64,000 nt of DNA, taken from Gammaproteobacteria bacterium (GTDB taxonomy: Bacteria; Pseudomonadota; Gammaproteobacteria; Pseudomonadales; JAUIET01). The DNA is taken from positions 1 to 64,000 of the forward strand of contig JAUIHW010000006.1 of NCBI GenBank assembly GCA_030431775.1, read 5' to 3'. The position numbers were made by a program, and so were the translations under genes. Below the pieces are notes generated by a model. The model had not been told where the DNA came from. It saw only the letters and a list, made by a program, of their open reading frames with translations, and made no database searches. Positions 1 through 8,052 of the stretch are shown piece after piece; the first letter of the stretch is position 1, and the number at the start of each line of letters is the position of its first letter.

Positions 1-236
1 GGATTTACGATGTAGGCAACCTCACAATTCTCCGGTATCTGCTGGAGAAATGACCGGCAAACCGTTGTTTTACCGGTCCCCACTTCACCACTCAACAGAA
101 CAAATCCGCCCTGATCGCCCACTCCATACAGCAAATGAGCCAGGGCTTCCTTGTGCTGCTCGCTTAGGAAGAGATAGTGTGGATCCGGCGCTATGGAAAA
201 CGGTTGATCGCGAAAACCAAAATAGTCTTTGTACAT
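1..236 (-). CDS. GspA/ExeA-like AAA ATPase (N-terminal part, cut by window edge)
   Basis: The ATG at 234-236 on the minus strand opens a frame that runs off the window edge, giving the first 78 residues. It starts MYKDYFGFRDQPFSIAPDP and continues to a Walker A segment, SGEVGTGKTT. This opening and P-loop are typical of the ExeA/GspA ATPase family, which in Aeromonas works with GspB on peptidoglycan to help assemble the type II secretin. It lies 6 bp after gspM in the same direction, so it is probably the next gene of the secretion operon. The C-terminal peptidoglycan-binding domain cannot be seen. Related ATPases also occur in Msh pilus and exopolysaccharide loci, so the GspA role rests on position. 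Confidence 0.85.
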   Translation of the reverse strand, partial: MYKDYFGFRDQPFSIAPDPHYLFLSEQHKEALAHLLYGVGDQGGFVLLSGEVGTGKTTVCRSFLQQIPENCEVAYIVN

Positions 237-242
237 ACCTGA

Positions 243-785
243 TTATTCCTGTAACACCAAGCTCACAGCCAGGCTGCCGGCCTCGCTGCGATCAAGTTGC
301 AACTGACGCACAGCGATGGAGTGACTCTTATGGAGTTCATCCAGCCATTGTGTCAGCGTTGGAAAGGTAGCTCCGTCCAGCCAGACTCGGACCGAGGTGT
401 CATTTACCGGCTCGAACCGGTTAAAGCTAAGCTGCCACTGCCTGGCTGTTGAAGACGCCACACTGAGCAACGACTGGCCTTCATTGCGTTGCTGTTCCTT
501 GTTGGCTGCGCCCAGGAAAACGCCTTTGTTTTGTTCGATAAGCTGTAGAGTTTCCAGGTTATACAGGTAAACTCTGCGGGCCTGTTCCGCGTAGTTATAG
601 GCGGGCTTTAGGAGCAGGCTGTAAATGACAAAGCCAATCAGGAAAGCCAGCAACAATTGCAAGGCAAGTTGGTCGCGAGCGGTCAACGAGCGATACTTCG
701 CCATCAGCCGCTGCAGTACGGGGAGGGTTTGCAGGCGATAGCTCAGCAGGGCGACGCTTTCTGAGAATTTGTCCAATACCAGCAT
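243..785 (-). CDS. gspM: Type II secretion system protein GspM
   Basis: This 180-residue protein has a short cytoplasmic N-terminus, one membrane segment at about residues 42-62 (LALQLLLAFLIGFVIYSLLL) and a periplasmic domain, which is the GspM layout. GspM is part of the inner-membrane platform and pairs with GspL. Its start overlaps the end of gspL by one base, which suggests translational coupling. The sequence is divergent, and position after gspL is a large part of the evidence. Confidence 0.88.
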   Translation of the reverse strand: MLVLDKFSESVALLSYRLQTLPVLQRLMAKYRSLTARDQLALQLLLAFLIGFVIYSLLLKPAYNYAEQARRVYLYNLETLQLIEQNKGVFLGAANKEQQRNEGQSLLSVASSTARQWQLSFNRFEPVNDTSVRVWLDGATFPTLTQWLDELHKSHSIAVRQLQLDRSEAGSLAVSLVLQE

Positions 786-2062
786 TAGATTAACTCCACC
801 CTTACCCGGCCATTAACGCGCCCGGAGTCTTCAACCGCGGACAACAATTCAACCGTTATTCGGTTGTTCTGTTTCAGCCTGCTGGTATATGCCTCCAGTT
901 GGTCAAGACTATCGGTTTCAAGCTCGAGTTCCAGCCCCTGACCGAAAGCGTCATATCGCAAGCTTTTGACAGGCATCGAACTGCCGTTCATGGCAAGTGA
1001 TGCGCGCTCCAGAAGGTACATAAACTCTCCGCTGGAAGAATTGCCATTGGCGCGCTTGAGATGACTTTGGAATTGCCGTCGCGGATCAAAAACGCGTTGC
1101 TCATCCGGGAAGACCTCAAGGTACTGCGCTATGCTTGCCTCTTGCTTGCTCTCTCCTTCTTTCGAAAACCACCAGGAGCTGGTTGCAAACAAGCCGAGCT
1201 CCGCAAATACAAACAGCGCTGCTGCTGCAACCATTGAATTCCATGGGATCAAGGACTTCTCACGCTCCTGGATCCGATAGCCACCCTGTAACAGATTAAG
1301 CGAATCGCTGATCGAGCGGACTGCTGTAGTGGCTTGAAGAACAATAGGGCTTTCTACAAATATCTGGCAATCAACGTTCAAGTGAGCCAGTTCATACTGA
1401 AAACGTTCCATCAGAGCACGCCCTGTAGCGTCTTTCTCCTGTGCCATGAGTGCTACATGCACACCATCGGCGGCCGCATTTTCGCCGCCCAGAACTTTTT
1501 GCGACCCTGACTGTGCAAAATGCAAGTCCAGATAATTGGCCAGGTTTTCGGGTTCAATTATTGTTCCATGGTAACGGCCAAACTGGATGACGGCATTGCC
1601 CTGCTCAAACAATACGCGTGCCCCTGGCCCGGTTTCCGGCAAATTCAGATAGTCCGGGGTAATAAGATAAGGCGCGAGGTCTGCCATGTACAACTGATCC
1701 AGCCAGTGGACCAGTTCGGCATGACCTACAACTGCTACGTGATTCAGTCCGGTGCCGGCATTCGGCGAAACGGCGATGTGCACATCATCAAGGTCTTCGG
1801 CCAGTTGCTCTTCAACAAGATACGGAATTACCTTTCTAACATGACTCGCGTGTTGTGCTTCAACCTCCACTTCCGTTGTCAGCACCCGACTGCCAGCAAC
1901 CAGCGCAATCAGACGAGTCTCCGCAGTCCATACGTGCTCCTTCAAGTCCGTAAGGGCATGGCAGCCTTCGCTGATAAGCGCTCCCTGGTCATCGAGTAAC
2001 GCCCAGTCACAACTTTCTCGCTCCTGAGTTTGTTCGGCCAAGCGAACACATAGGTAATTCAT
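785..2062 (-). CDS. gspL: Type II secretion system protein GspL
   Basis: This 425-residue protein has the GspL architecture. A cytoplasmic actin-like domain fills roughly residues 1-260, a single membrane segment lies near residues 275-295 (SMVAAAALFVFAELGLFATS), and a periplasmic ferredoxin-like domain follows. GspL ties the ATPase GspE to the inner-membrane platform and partners GspM. The ATG overlaps the gspK stop as ATGA. The length is normal for the family. Confidence 0.93.
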   Translation of the reverse strand: MNYLCVRLAEQTQERESCDWALLDDQGALISEGCHALTDLKEHVWTAETRLIALVAGSRVLTTEVEVEAQHASHVRKVIPYLVEEQLAEDLDDVHIAVSPNAGTGLNHVAVVGHAELVHWLDQLYMADLAPYLITPDYLNLPETGPGARVLFEQGNAVIQFGRYHGTIIEPENLANYLDLHFAQSGSQKVLGGENAAADGVHVALMAQEKDATGRALMERFQYELAHLNVDCQIFVESPIVLQATTAVRSISDSLNLLQGGYRIQEREKSLIPWNSMVAAAALFVFAELGLFATSSWWFSKEGESKQEASIAQYLEVFPDEQRVFDPRRQFQSHLKRANGNSSSGEFMYLLERASLAMNGSSMPVKSLRYDAFGQGLELELETDSLDQLEAYTSRLKQNNRITVELLSAVEDSGRVNGRVRVELI

Positions 2063-2973
2063 TGCTGATCCAGCCCTACCAATAACTCTTTGACGGCCGC
2101 AGGGCCCTCAACACTCTGCAATAATCTGATGCCTTTCTCTGAATCACGTTCAACACGCGCCATCAGATGTTTGACCTGTCCTGAAAAGCGCGCAACTGAT
2201 TGAATTTCAAAAAAACGACTCTTTACATCAAGCGTAGTCGAAGTCCCGTGATAGTTCGAAAATGGTTCGCCAGCAATCGTGCGAATTGGCTCTTTTTTGC
2301 GCGCATTGACTATTTTTCGAGCTTCATGCTGCGATTTGTTTCCCAGAGTGGCCGCTAGCAATGTCTCACTTGCGGTATTCACATTGAGCTTGCTGGCAAA
2401 TTCTGGCAGAGCAACAATGTACGTGGACAATCTGGCAAGTTCAGCGTCGCCCAGGCTTTCAAGGTAGGACAGTTCACGAATGTCCAGCAGCTCTTGGCGC
2501 CCAAGCAATGCTTCGATTTCCGGCAACGCTCGTTTGCTGATACCAAGCTTGCTGAACAAGCCGGCCAGAGTGGCCTTCGCCTGTTCGGCCTGCGGGCCGC
2601 GCAAATTGTTCACGTTCAAGCGGCTTTGCAAGTCGATCACTTTTACCGCTACTGTACCTTTTTCAATGTCAAACGGTGCAAATTGTTCTGCCCAGGCTTC
2701 CTTAAGGTGATCCACCGGTGCCTCGTCCGGAGAAGCGGTATCTTTCTGAACATCTTCAAACAGTACTTGACGAGCGAAGGAAACTCCGGATCTCGCATAC
2801 CAATATGCCTGTAAGCCCTCGCTGGACTGCTGCGCCATTTGCATTGACCCCGAGGTATGGCGCATCATTTGAGCAACCAGAACCGCTGCTACCGTCGTGA
2901 CCAAAAGCACGCTCAGCAAGGCAATGCCTTTCTGCTGTCGGGTCGTGATTGAGAAAACAGCCTGTGCAGTCAT
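2059..2973 (-). CDS. gspK: Type II secretion minor pseudopilin GspK
   Basis: This 304-residue protein has a prepilin-like N-terminus: the short basic leader ends in QQKG before IALLSVLLVTTVAAVLVAQM. GspK carries a large insert and caps the pseudopilus tip with GspI and GspJ. The KG/IALLSV cleavage site has isoleucine rather than phenylalanine at +1 and lacks the usual Glu5, as is common for GspK because it sits at the tip. The gene overlaps gspJ and gspL by ATGA, consistent with coupled translation. Confidence 0.93.
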   Translation of the reverse strand: MTAQAVFSITTRQQKGIALLSVLLVTTVAAVLVAQMMRHTSGSMQMAQQSSEGLQAYWYARSGVSFARQVLFEDVQKDTASPDEAPVDHLKEAWAEQFAPFDIEKGTVAVKVIDLQSRLNVNNLRGPQAEQAKATLAGLFSKLGISKRALPEIEALLGRQELLDIRELSYLESLGDAELARLSTYIVALPEFASKLNVNTASETLLAATLGNKSQHEARKIVNARKKEPIRTIAGEPFSNYHGTSTTLDVKSRFFEIQSVARFSGQVKHLMARVERDSEKGIRLLQSVEGPAAVKELLVGLDQQ

Positions 2974-3605
2974 TCACCCACCACGAGAATACGTCGCCAG
3001 CTTAGATTACGAGCATCAAGCTGCACTTCAACGGCAACAGCTTTTGGAGCAGCCGTTTCTTGATTGTTGGATTCGGGCGGCCAGTAGTTCCACCAGCGTC
3101 CGGATTCATCAAGCACACGCGCAGCAAAACTGCTGACTTCAGAGACGAGCAATTGTTCGTGCACTTCTTTTTTACCAGCAATGTGTGAGGCCTCTGGGAA
3201 AGAAACTCGTCTCAGCAGTACAGGGCTATCGCTGCCCTCAACTGGTCGCACCGCGTATTGTATATTGACGATTTCTGCCTCGTGCGCAGCAAGGCCGGTT
3301 TGGTAACCTATACGCTTAATCAGCAGTTCAGCATCAGCATTAACGCTTACTGGATTGAGAAGCGCACGATCAGTTTCAGGACCGGACCAGTTTATCTGCG
3401 GTGCCAGATGGCGAATATCAGACTCGATAATTCCTGTGGCCAGTGCGAGCTTGTCCTGTCGATACAATGAGCGAACCTGGTCATTTGCAACCGCCGCCGT
3501 ATTGGACAACAGGCTTAATGCTCCCACTGCCACGAGGCTAAAGATTGCCAACGCAGCCAGTATCTCTACCAGGGTGAAACCTCTGCTGTGACGCGAATCC
3601 GACAT
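2970..3605 (-). CDS. gspJ: Type II secretion minor pseudopilin GspJ
   Basis: This is a minor pseudopilin of about 211 residues with the leader SRHSRG followed by FTLVEILAALAIFSLVAV, giving the prepilin peptidase site G/F and Glu at +5. GspJ forms the tip complex with GspI, GspK and GspH. I chose the ATG at 3603-3605. An in-frame TTG at 3626 would add seven residues and overlap gspI, but it leaves an unusually long leader. Confidence 0.92.
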   Translation of the reverse strand: MSDSRHSRGFTLVEILAALAIFSLVAVGALSLLSNTAAVANDQVRSLYRQDKLALATGIIESDIRHLAPQINWSGPETDRALLNPVSVNADAELLIKRIGYQTGLAAHEAEIVNIQYAVRPVEGSDSPVLLRRVSFPEASHIAGKKEVHEQLLVSEVSSFAARVLDESGRWWNYWPPESNNQETAAPKAVAVEVQLDARNLSWRRILVVGE

Positions 3606-3609
3606 GCTG

Positions 3610-3993
3610 TCAATTCGCCCCAGCAAAAGTGATTAACTGAGCGGCGCGATAGGGTTCTTGGTTCTTGCTATGACGACGGTCCGGTGTCCAATAAACGTCG
3701 ATTGTGAGTTTTCGCATGTCTGGGCGAGGCGTGGTTTCAACCTGTGTGCGTACCTCCCAGTTCTGGCCATTACTGAGAATATCCTGGCGGCTTGTACCCA
3801 GTGCCGGCAAAGCCGTTTCAAGCTGTGTGAGCTCGGCCGTGTTGGCTGCCAGGGTATTGGCAGCAGCACGTAAGCGAAGCTTTTGAAGGCTTTCTGCAGA
3901 CAGCTGGGTTTGACTGGAGAGCGACATTGCTACCAACGCAAAAATCGCCATCGCGACCAACACTTCCAGTAACGTGAAACCTTTGCTGATCAT
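3610..3993 (-). CDS. gspI: Type II secretion minor pseudopilin GspI
   Basis: This 127-residue minor pseudopilin begins MISKG/FTLLEVLVAMAIF, a textbook prepilin peptidase site with Glu5. The length and the tryptophan-containing C-terminal domain fit GspI, which starts assembly of the pseudopilus tip. The ATG overlaps the gspH stop as ATGA. Confidence 0.93.
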   Translation of the reverse strand: MISKGFTLLEVLVAMAIFALVAMSLSSQTQLSAESLQKLRLRAAANTLAANTAELTQLETALPALGTSRQDILSNGQNWEVRTQVETTPRPDMRKLTIDVYWTPDRRHSKNQEPYRAAQLITFAGAN

Positions 3994-4529
3994 TGACTTA
4001 TCAGTTCAATATTAAATCCGTCGCTTTTTAACTCCAGCACTTTCCCTGGCCGATCCACTCGCTCTAGCCGGAAAGTAAAAGGGGTGGTCTCTCCGCTGGT
4101 GAAAAATGCTACCAGCGGGGTTAGCTCAGGCCCGACATCAGTCGCCTTGTTCCTATTACTATTTTCAATGACACTCAAGCGAATAGTATCTGGAATCGGC
4201 CTAAGCTTTTTGAACTCAGCCGCTTCCTGCCATTGCATTTTGTCTTCCAGCAACTGGCGTCTCAGGATAATTAGATCCTGCCCTTCGCGTCCGAGCGCGA
4301 AGACCTCTGATCGCTGATTGGCAGCGTGTTGCAGCTGGACGCTTGTCTGCTGCAATGATTGAGCGGTCTGGCTGAGCTGGTATCTGGCTCGGTCCGGTGG
4401 GCTCAGCACAGCCAAGCCGGTTACCAGGCCCAGCAGTAACAGGGCCAGCAATAATTCGATAAGCGTAAACCCTGAGTTTGCTAATCGAGGATAGTTGTAT
4501 TGCGACTGGCTTGTAGCTTGCTGTTTCAT
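3990..4529 (-). CDS. gspH: Type II secretion minor pseudopilin GspH
   Basis: This 179-residue pseudopilin has a longer leader of about 19 residues before NSG/FTLIELLLALLLLGLV. The region after the helix, with glutamine-rich LQHAANQRSEVFALGREG, fits GspH rather than the major pseudopilin GspG, because it lacks the GspG pattern of a conserved proline-rich loop and calcium-binding C-terminus. It follows gspF after only 14 bp, at the place where gspG would be expected. Confidence 0.85.
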   Translation of the reverse strand: MKQQATSQSQYNYPRLANSGFTLIELLLALLLLGLVTGLAVLSPPDRARYQLSQTAQSLQQTSVQLQHAANQRSEVFALGREGQDLIILRRQLLEDKMQWQEAAEFKKLRPIPDTIRLSVIENSNRNKATDVGPELTPLVAFFTSGETTPFTFRLERVDRPGKVLELKSDGFNIELISQ

Positions 4530-4543
4530 ACCATTACGGCTCG

Positions 4544-5758
4544 CTACAATAGCTGATTAAGCTCAAAGATTGGTTGCAAAATTGCCAGCACGATAATAAA
4601 GATAACGGTTCCTACCCCAAGCAAAATCGCCGGTTCCAGCAGCTTTAGGCTGCCATCTATTAAATAGTTTAGGCGGCGCTGCTCGTGTTCGGCCGCTTTC
4701 TCCAATAGCATGGAAAGATCACCGCTCGCCTCTCCGCTCGCCGTCATGTGCAACATCAAGGGCGAAAACACCCCACACTGATCCAGTGACTTGTGCAAAC
4801 TGCTTCCTTCTTCCAGGGATTTGATGGAATCCGCCAGCCGGGCTCTTACCCATTGATTACTCATTGCTTCGCGAGCGATGCGAACTCCATCCACTATGGG
4901 TATCCCGCCGCGCACCAGAATGCTGAGGGTATTGCTGAACTGAGCTGATGAACTGGCACGAAACAAGCGGCGAAGCAGGCGCGTGCTGACCCGAAAGCGA
5001 TCGAGACTCAAGCGAACCCGCGGAGTTTTGAGCGCTACGCGTAATGAAATTACCATTCCAGCAAGAACTGAAACAATTAGCCAGCCATTTTCTCTAAGCA
5101 AATCACTGGAGTAAATTAAGTAACGGGTAAGTACAGGTAGTTGTGCACCCTGCTCGGCAAAGACACCAACCACCTGCGGTACTACATAGGTGATCAATCC
5201 AACAACCATTAACAGGGCCACTCCCATCAACATACACGGGTAAAGCAGCGCCATTTTCACTTTATGCTGGGAGTCAGTGGAACGTTCAAGATGCTCCGCA
5301 AGCTGCTCCAGAACAGGTCCCAGATACCCGGAATGCTCACCTGCGCGCACCATCTCGCGATACGTTGCCGAAAAACTGTTCTTTTGTTTGAGCATTGCCT
5401 CTGACAAGGAATAACCTTCAACTACTTTGGCCCGCACTGACACCAAAACCGTACGGCTTTGCTGGTTTTCACTTTGTGATGCCACTGCTTGCAGAGCTTT
5501 ATCGACCGGCATGCCACTTTGAATCAGGGTTGCCAGCTGGCGGGTAATAAGTGCAAGCTCCGCTGCTGAAATTCTGCGCCTCCAGCGAAACACATCTAGC
5601 TTATCCGACTCTTGTTGGTCAACAGAGCCCTCAACCGACAGTGGCACAAGACCCCGCTGGCGCAATAGGTCACGGGCCTGTCGGCTGCTATCCGCCTCCA
5701 GCACACCTTTCTGTGTTTTTCCCTGGCTATCAAGGGCCGAAAATACGTACGCCGACAT
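4544..5758 (-). CDS. gspF: Type II secretion inner-membrane platform protein GspF
   Basis: This 404-residue polytopic protein has two T2SSF domains and three hydrophobic segments, near residues 167-200, 218-238 and 370-400. The motif AGEHSGYLGPVLEQLA and its repeat SGEASGDLSMLLEKAAE mark the duplicated domains. GspF is the core of the inner-membrane platform and contacts GspE and GspL. The gene lies 11 bp after gspE. Confidence 0.96.
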   Translation of the reverse strand: MSAYVFSALDSQGKTQKGVLEADSSRQARDLLRQRGLVPLSVEGSVDQQESDKLDVFRWRRRISAAELALITRQLATLIQSGMPVDKALQAVASQSENQQSRTVLVSVRAKVVEGYSLSEAMLKQKNSFSATYREMVRAGEHSGYLGPVLEQLAEHLERSTDSQHKVKMALLYPCMLMGVALLMVVGLITYVVPQVVGVFAEQGAQLPVLTRYLIYSSDLLRENGWLIVSVLAGMVISLRVALKTPRVRLSLDRFRVSTRLLRRLFRASSSAQFSNTLSILVRGGIPIVDGVRIAREAMSNQWVRARLADSIKSLEEGSSLHKSLDQCGVFSPLMLHMTASGEASGDLSMLLEKAAEHEQRRLNYLIDGSLKLLEPAILLGVGTVIFIIVLAILQPIFELNQLL

Positions 5759-5769
5759 CGTTTGACTCG

Positions 5770-7251
5770 TTACAAGGATTGAGTGACGCGGATCACTTCT
5801 TCGACTGTTGTCTCGTGATCAAGCACTTTCTGCTTGCCACAGGAAAGCAGATTAGTTGTGTTTAAACCGCTGGCCTCTCTTAAGTCGGCTTCGCTGGCAC
5901 CGGAGTGGATCAATTGCCTGGCAGTCTCATCAACCCTGAACAATTCGTAAATTCCTATTCGTCCTTTATAGCCACTGAAACGACAGCTTTCACAGCCTAC
6001 TGAATGACTGATCTCGATATCGCTGCTGCTTGCAACGCCTAAAAACTGCTTTTCTACGACGTCCGCCGGTCGCATTATTTTGCAGTCATTGCAGAGGGTT
6101 CGAACAAGACGCTGGGCCAGAACTCCCAATAAGCTAGAGGACAGCAGGAACGGCTCAACACCCATGTCTTTGAGCCGGGTGACTGAGCCCGCAGCACTGT
6201 TAGTATGTAGGGTTGACAGAACTAGATGCCCGGTTAGTGAGGCTTGGACAGCAATTTCAGCTGTTTCCCGATCTCGTATTTCACCGACCATCACGACGTC
6301 CGGATCCTGGCGCAACATGGCCCGCAACCCTCGAGCAAAATCCAAACCAGCCTTGCTGTTGACCTGCGATTGGCCGATGCCTTCCAAATTGTATTCAATA
6401 GGGTCTTCAATAGTTAGTATATTTTGGCTCTGGTCATTGATTTCACTGAGACTTGCGTACAGCGTTGTGCTTTTTCCCGAACCAGTGGGCCCGGCAACCA
6501 GTATGATCCCGTGAGGTTGGCGCACCAACGATCGATAATGCTGCAGAAGCTGAGCTTCCATGCCGATAGCGTCAAGGCTGAAGCTTTCGTTATTCTTATC
6601 GAGCAGGCGGAGTACAACCCTTTCACCGTAGCTGGAGGGAAGGGTCGAAACACGCACGTCAACATCTCGCCCCGATACGCGGACGGTCATCCGCCCATCT
6701 TGGGGAACTCGTTTTTCAGCGATATCCAGCTTCGCCATAACCTTGACTCGTGACACCAGCAAGGGTGCCAGTTCACGCTGGGGCTGTACCGCAGTTTGCA
6801 GAACACCATCGATCCGGAAGCGAACTGCCAAGGATTTCTCATAGGTTTCGAGATGGACGTCAGATGCGCCCTGCTTTACCGCCTGACCAAGGATTGCATT
6901 GATCAAGCGAATAATCGGCGCATCATCTTCTCGACTGAGCAGATCCTCGGCCTGCGGAAGTGAACTTGCAAGGCTGTCCAAATCCAGCTCGTCTCCCATT
7001 CCCTGAACAAGCCGCATGGCTTCGTTGCTGTCCTGCTGGTAGGCATCATTCAAGGCTTCTTCAAACTGCGACTGATCAAGAGTAACCATCCGAAAGCCGC
7101 TTTCGAGTCCAATAAAACGACGTGCCTCCGCGATGCTGGATGGCTTAGTGTCAGGCCTATACACCAACTGCAACTGCTCATTTTCATCTCGGCAGAAGAC
7201 ACCAAATTTTCTTGCGTAGGAAAGTGGAATTTTTTTCTCGGCGTTGTTCAA
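5770..7251 (-). CDS. gspE: Type II secretion ATPase GspE
   Basis: This 493-residue protein is the cytoplasmic hexameric ATPase that drives the pseudopilus. It has the N1E-type domain, Walker A GPTGSGKST at residues 254-262, an Asp box near 280-285 (IEDPIEY), Walker B with GEIRD near 322 and a His box, LSTLHTNSA. Two CxxC pairs (CNDC and CESC) form the zinc-binding C-module. The frame opens with TTG at 7249-7251. No strong ribosome site is visible, but the nearby segment IPLSYARKFGVF is where the family usually begins to align. Confidence 0.96.
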   Translation of the reverse strand: MNNAEKKIPLSYARKFGVFCRDENEQLQLVYRPDTKPSSIAEARRFIGLESGFRMVTLDQSQFEEALNDAYQQDSNEAMRLVQGMGDELDLDSLASSLPQAEDLLSREDDAPIIRLINAILGQAVKQGASDVHLETYEKSLAVRFRIDGVLQTAVQPQRELAPLLVSRVKVMAKLDIAEKRVPQDGRMTVRVSGRDVDVRVSTLPSSYGERVVLRLLDKNNESFSLDAIGMEAQLLQHYRSLVRQPHGIILVAGPTGSGKSTTLYASLSEINDQSQNILTIEDPIEYNLEGIGQSQVNSKAGLDFARGLRAMLRQDPDVVMVGEIRDRETAEIAVQASLTGHLVLSTLHTNSAAGSVTRLKDMGVEPFLLSSSLLGVLAQRLVRTLCNDCKIMRPADVVEKQFLGVASSSDIEISHSVGCESCRFSGYKGRIGIYELFRVDETARQLIHSGASEADLREASGLNTTNLLSCGKQKVLDHETTVEEVIRVTQSL

Positions 7252-7381
7252 ACTTTGACCTGATTGCGTGTGATGTTGAATAGATTGACTAAACTATAGT
7301 TGCGTCCGAAAGTTTCGACCAGTTGCGACTTGGGTTTCGCGAGCATTACTGCGCAGTATTTAGTCACTACAGATCACACAA
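7252..7381. promoter_or_regulatory. Divergent intergenic region between gspE and gspC
   Basis: The 130 bp between the two divergent secretion transcripts must carry promoters for both. The 8-bp palindrome ACTATAGT lies near 7294-7302 and supplies a TATAGT hexamer on each strand. No good -35 box lies at the right distance on either strand, so exact promoters are not assigned. Confidence 0.4.
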
Positions 7382-8047
7382 ATGATGGCATTCTTTAACG
7401 TTCGTTTCGCCGGCCGCCTCCCCACTTTGCTGGTGGCAGTCACCGTAGTCGGGCTCACAGCTGTCTGGTGCGTGCACGCTTTTTCACTTTGGAACGGCTT
7501 GCAACCGCAACCGCAAGTGATAAGGGTAGAAGCTGCTGAGACCTTTCAGTATGACCTGGCCACCATCACCGAAGGTGAATTGTTTTCTGACATTCCGGTA
7601 CAAAAAGCAACTCAAGAAGTCGCTGCGCCGAGCACCAACACTGCGCAGTATAAATTACAAGCTGTCTTTGCAAGCCGGAGCTCTGATCGGGGAAGCCGTG
7701 CAATTATTGAGTTACCCGGGGAAAGCCCTCGGCCGTTCAAAGTCGGCAGTCAGCTGGCTAACGGTATTGCCATTGAGCGTATTGAAGCAGACAGAGTGAT
7801 TATCAACAATAAAGGCCGGCTCGAGGCATTGGGGTTCCCGTCGCCAGCACACTCTCAGCGGCTAGAGGGACAGAATATGAAACAGGCTCAGAATTCTATG
7901 GAATCTACGGCCGAATCTCAGCAAGTCGCAAGTGTAGATACAGACTCTGAATTCAGCTCTATGATGAACGTTGCCTCAACCGATGAAAAGGTCAACCTGG
8001 TAAGGCGGCGATTGGAACAACTACGCAACCAGAGTCGACAAAGGTAG
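7382..8047 (+). CDS. gspC: Type II secretion protein GspC
   Basis: This 221-residue bitopic protein has a short cytoplasmic start, one membrane segment at about residues 14-34 and a periplasmic homology region (LQAVFASRSSDRGSRAIIEL to ALGF). That region binds the N0 domain of GspD and links the inner-membrane platform to the secretin. After it comes a polar tail ending in a short charged helix, in place of the PDZ domain of many GspC proteins. It is 5 bp upstream of gspD. Confidence 0.92.
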   Translation: MMAFFNVRFAGRLPTLLVAVTVVGLTAVWCVHAFSLWNGLQPQPQVIRVEAAETFQYDLATITEGELFSDIPVQKATQEVAAPSTNTAQYKLQAVFASRSSDRGSRAIIELPGESPRPFKVGSQLANGIAIERIEADRVIINNKGRLEALGFPSPAHSQRLEGQNMKQAQNSMESTAESQQVASVDTDSEFSSMMNVASTDEKVNLVRRRLEQLRNQSRQR

Positions 8048-8052
8048 AAATC

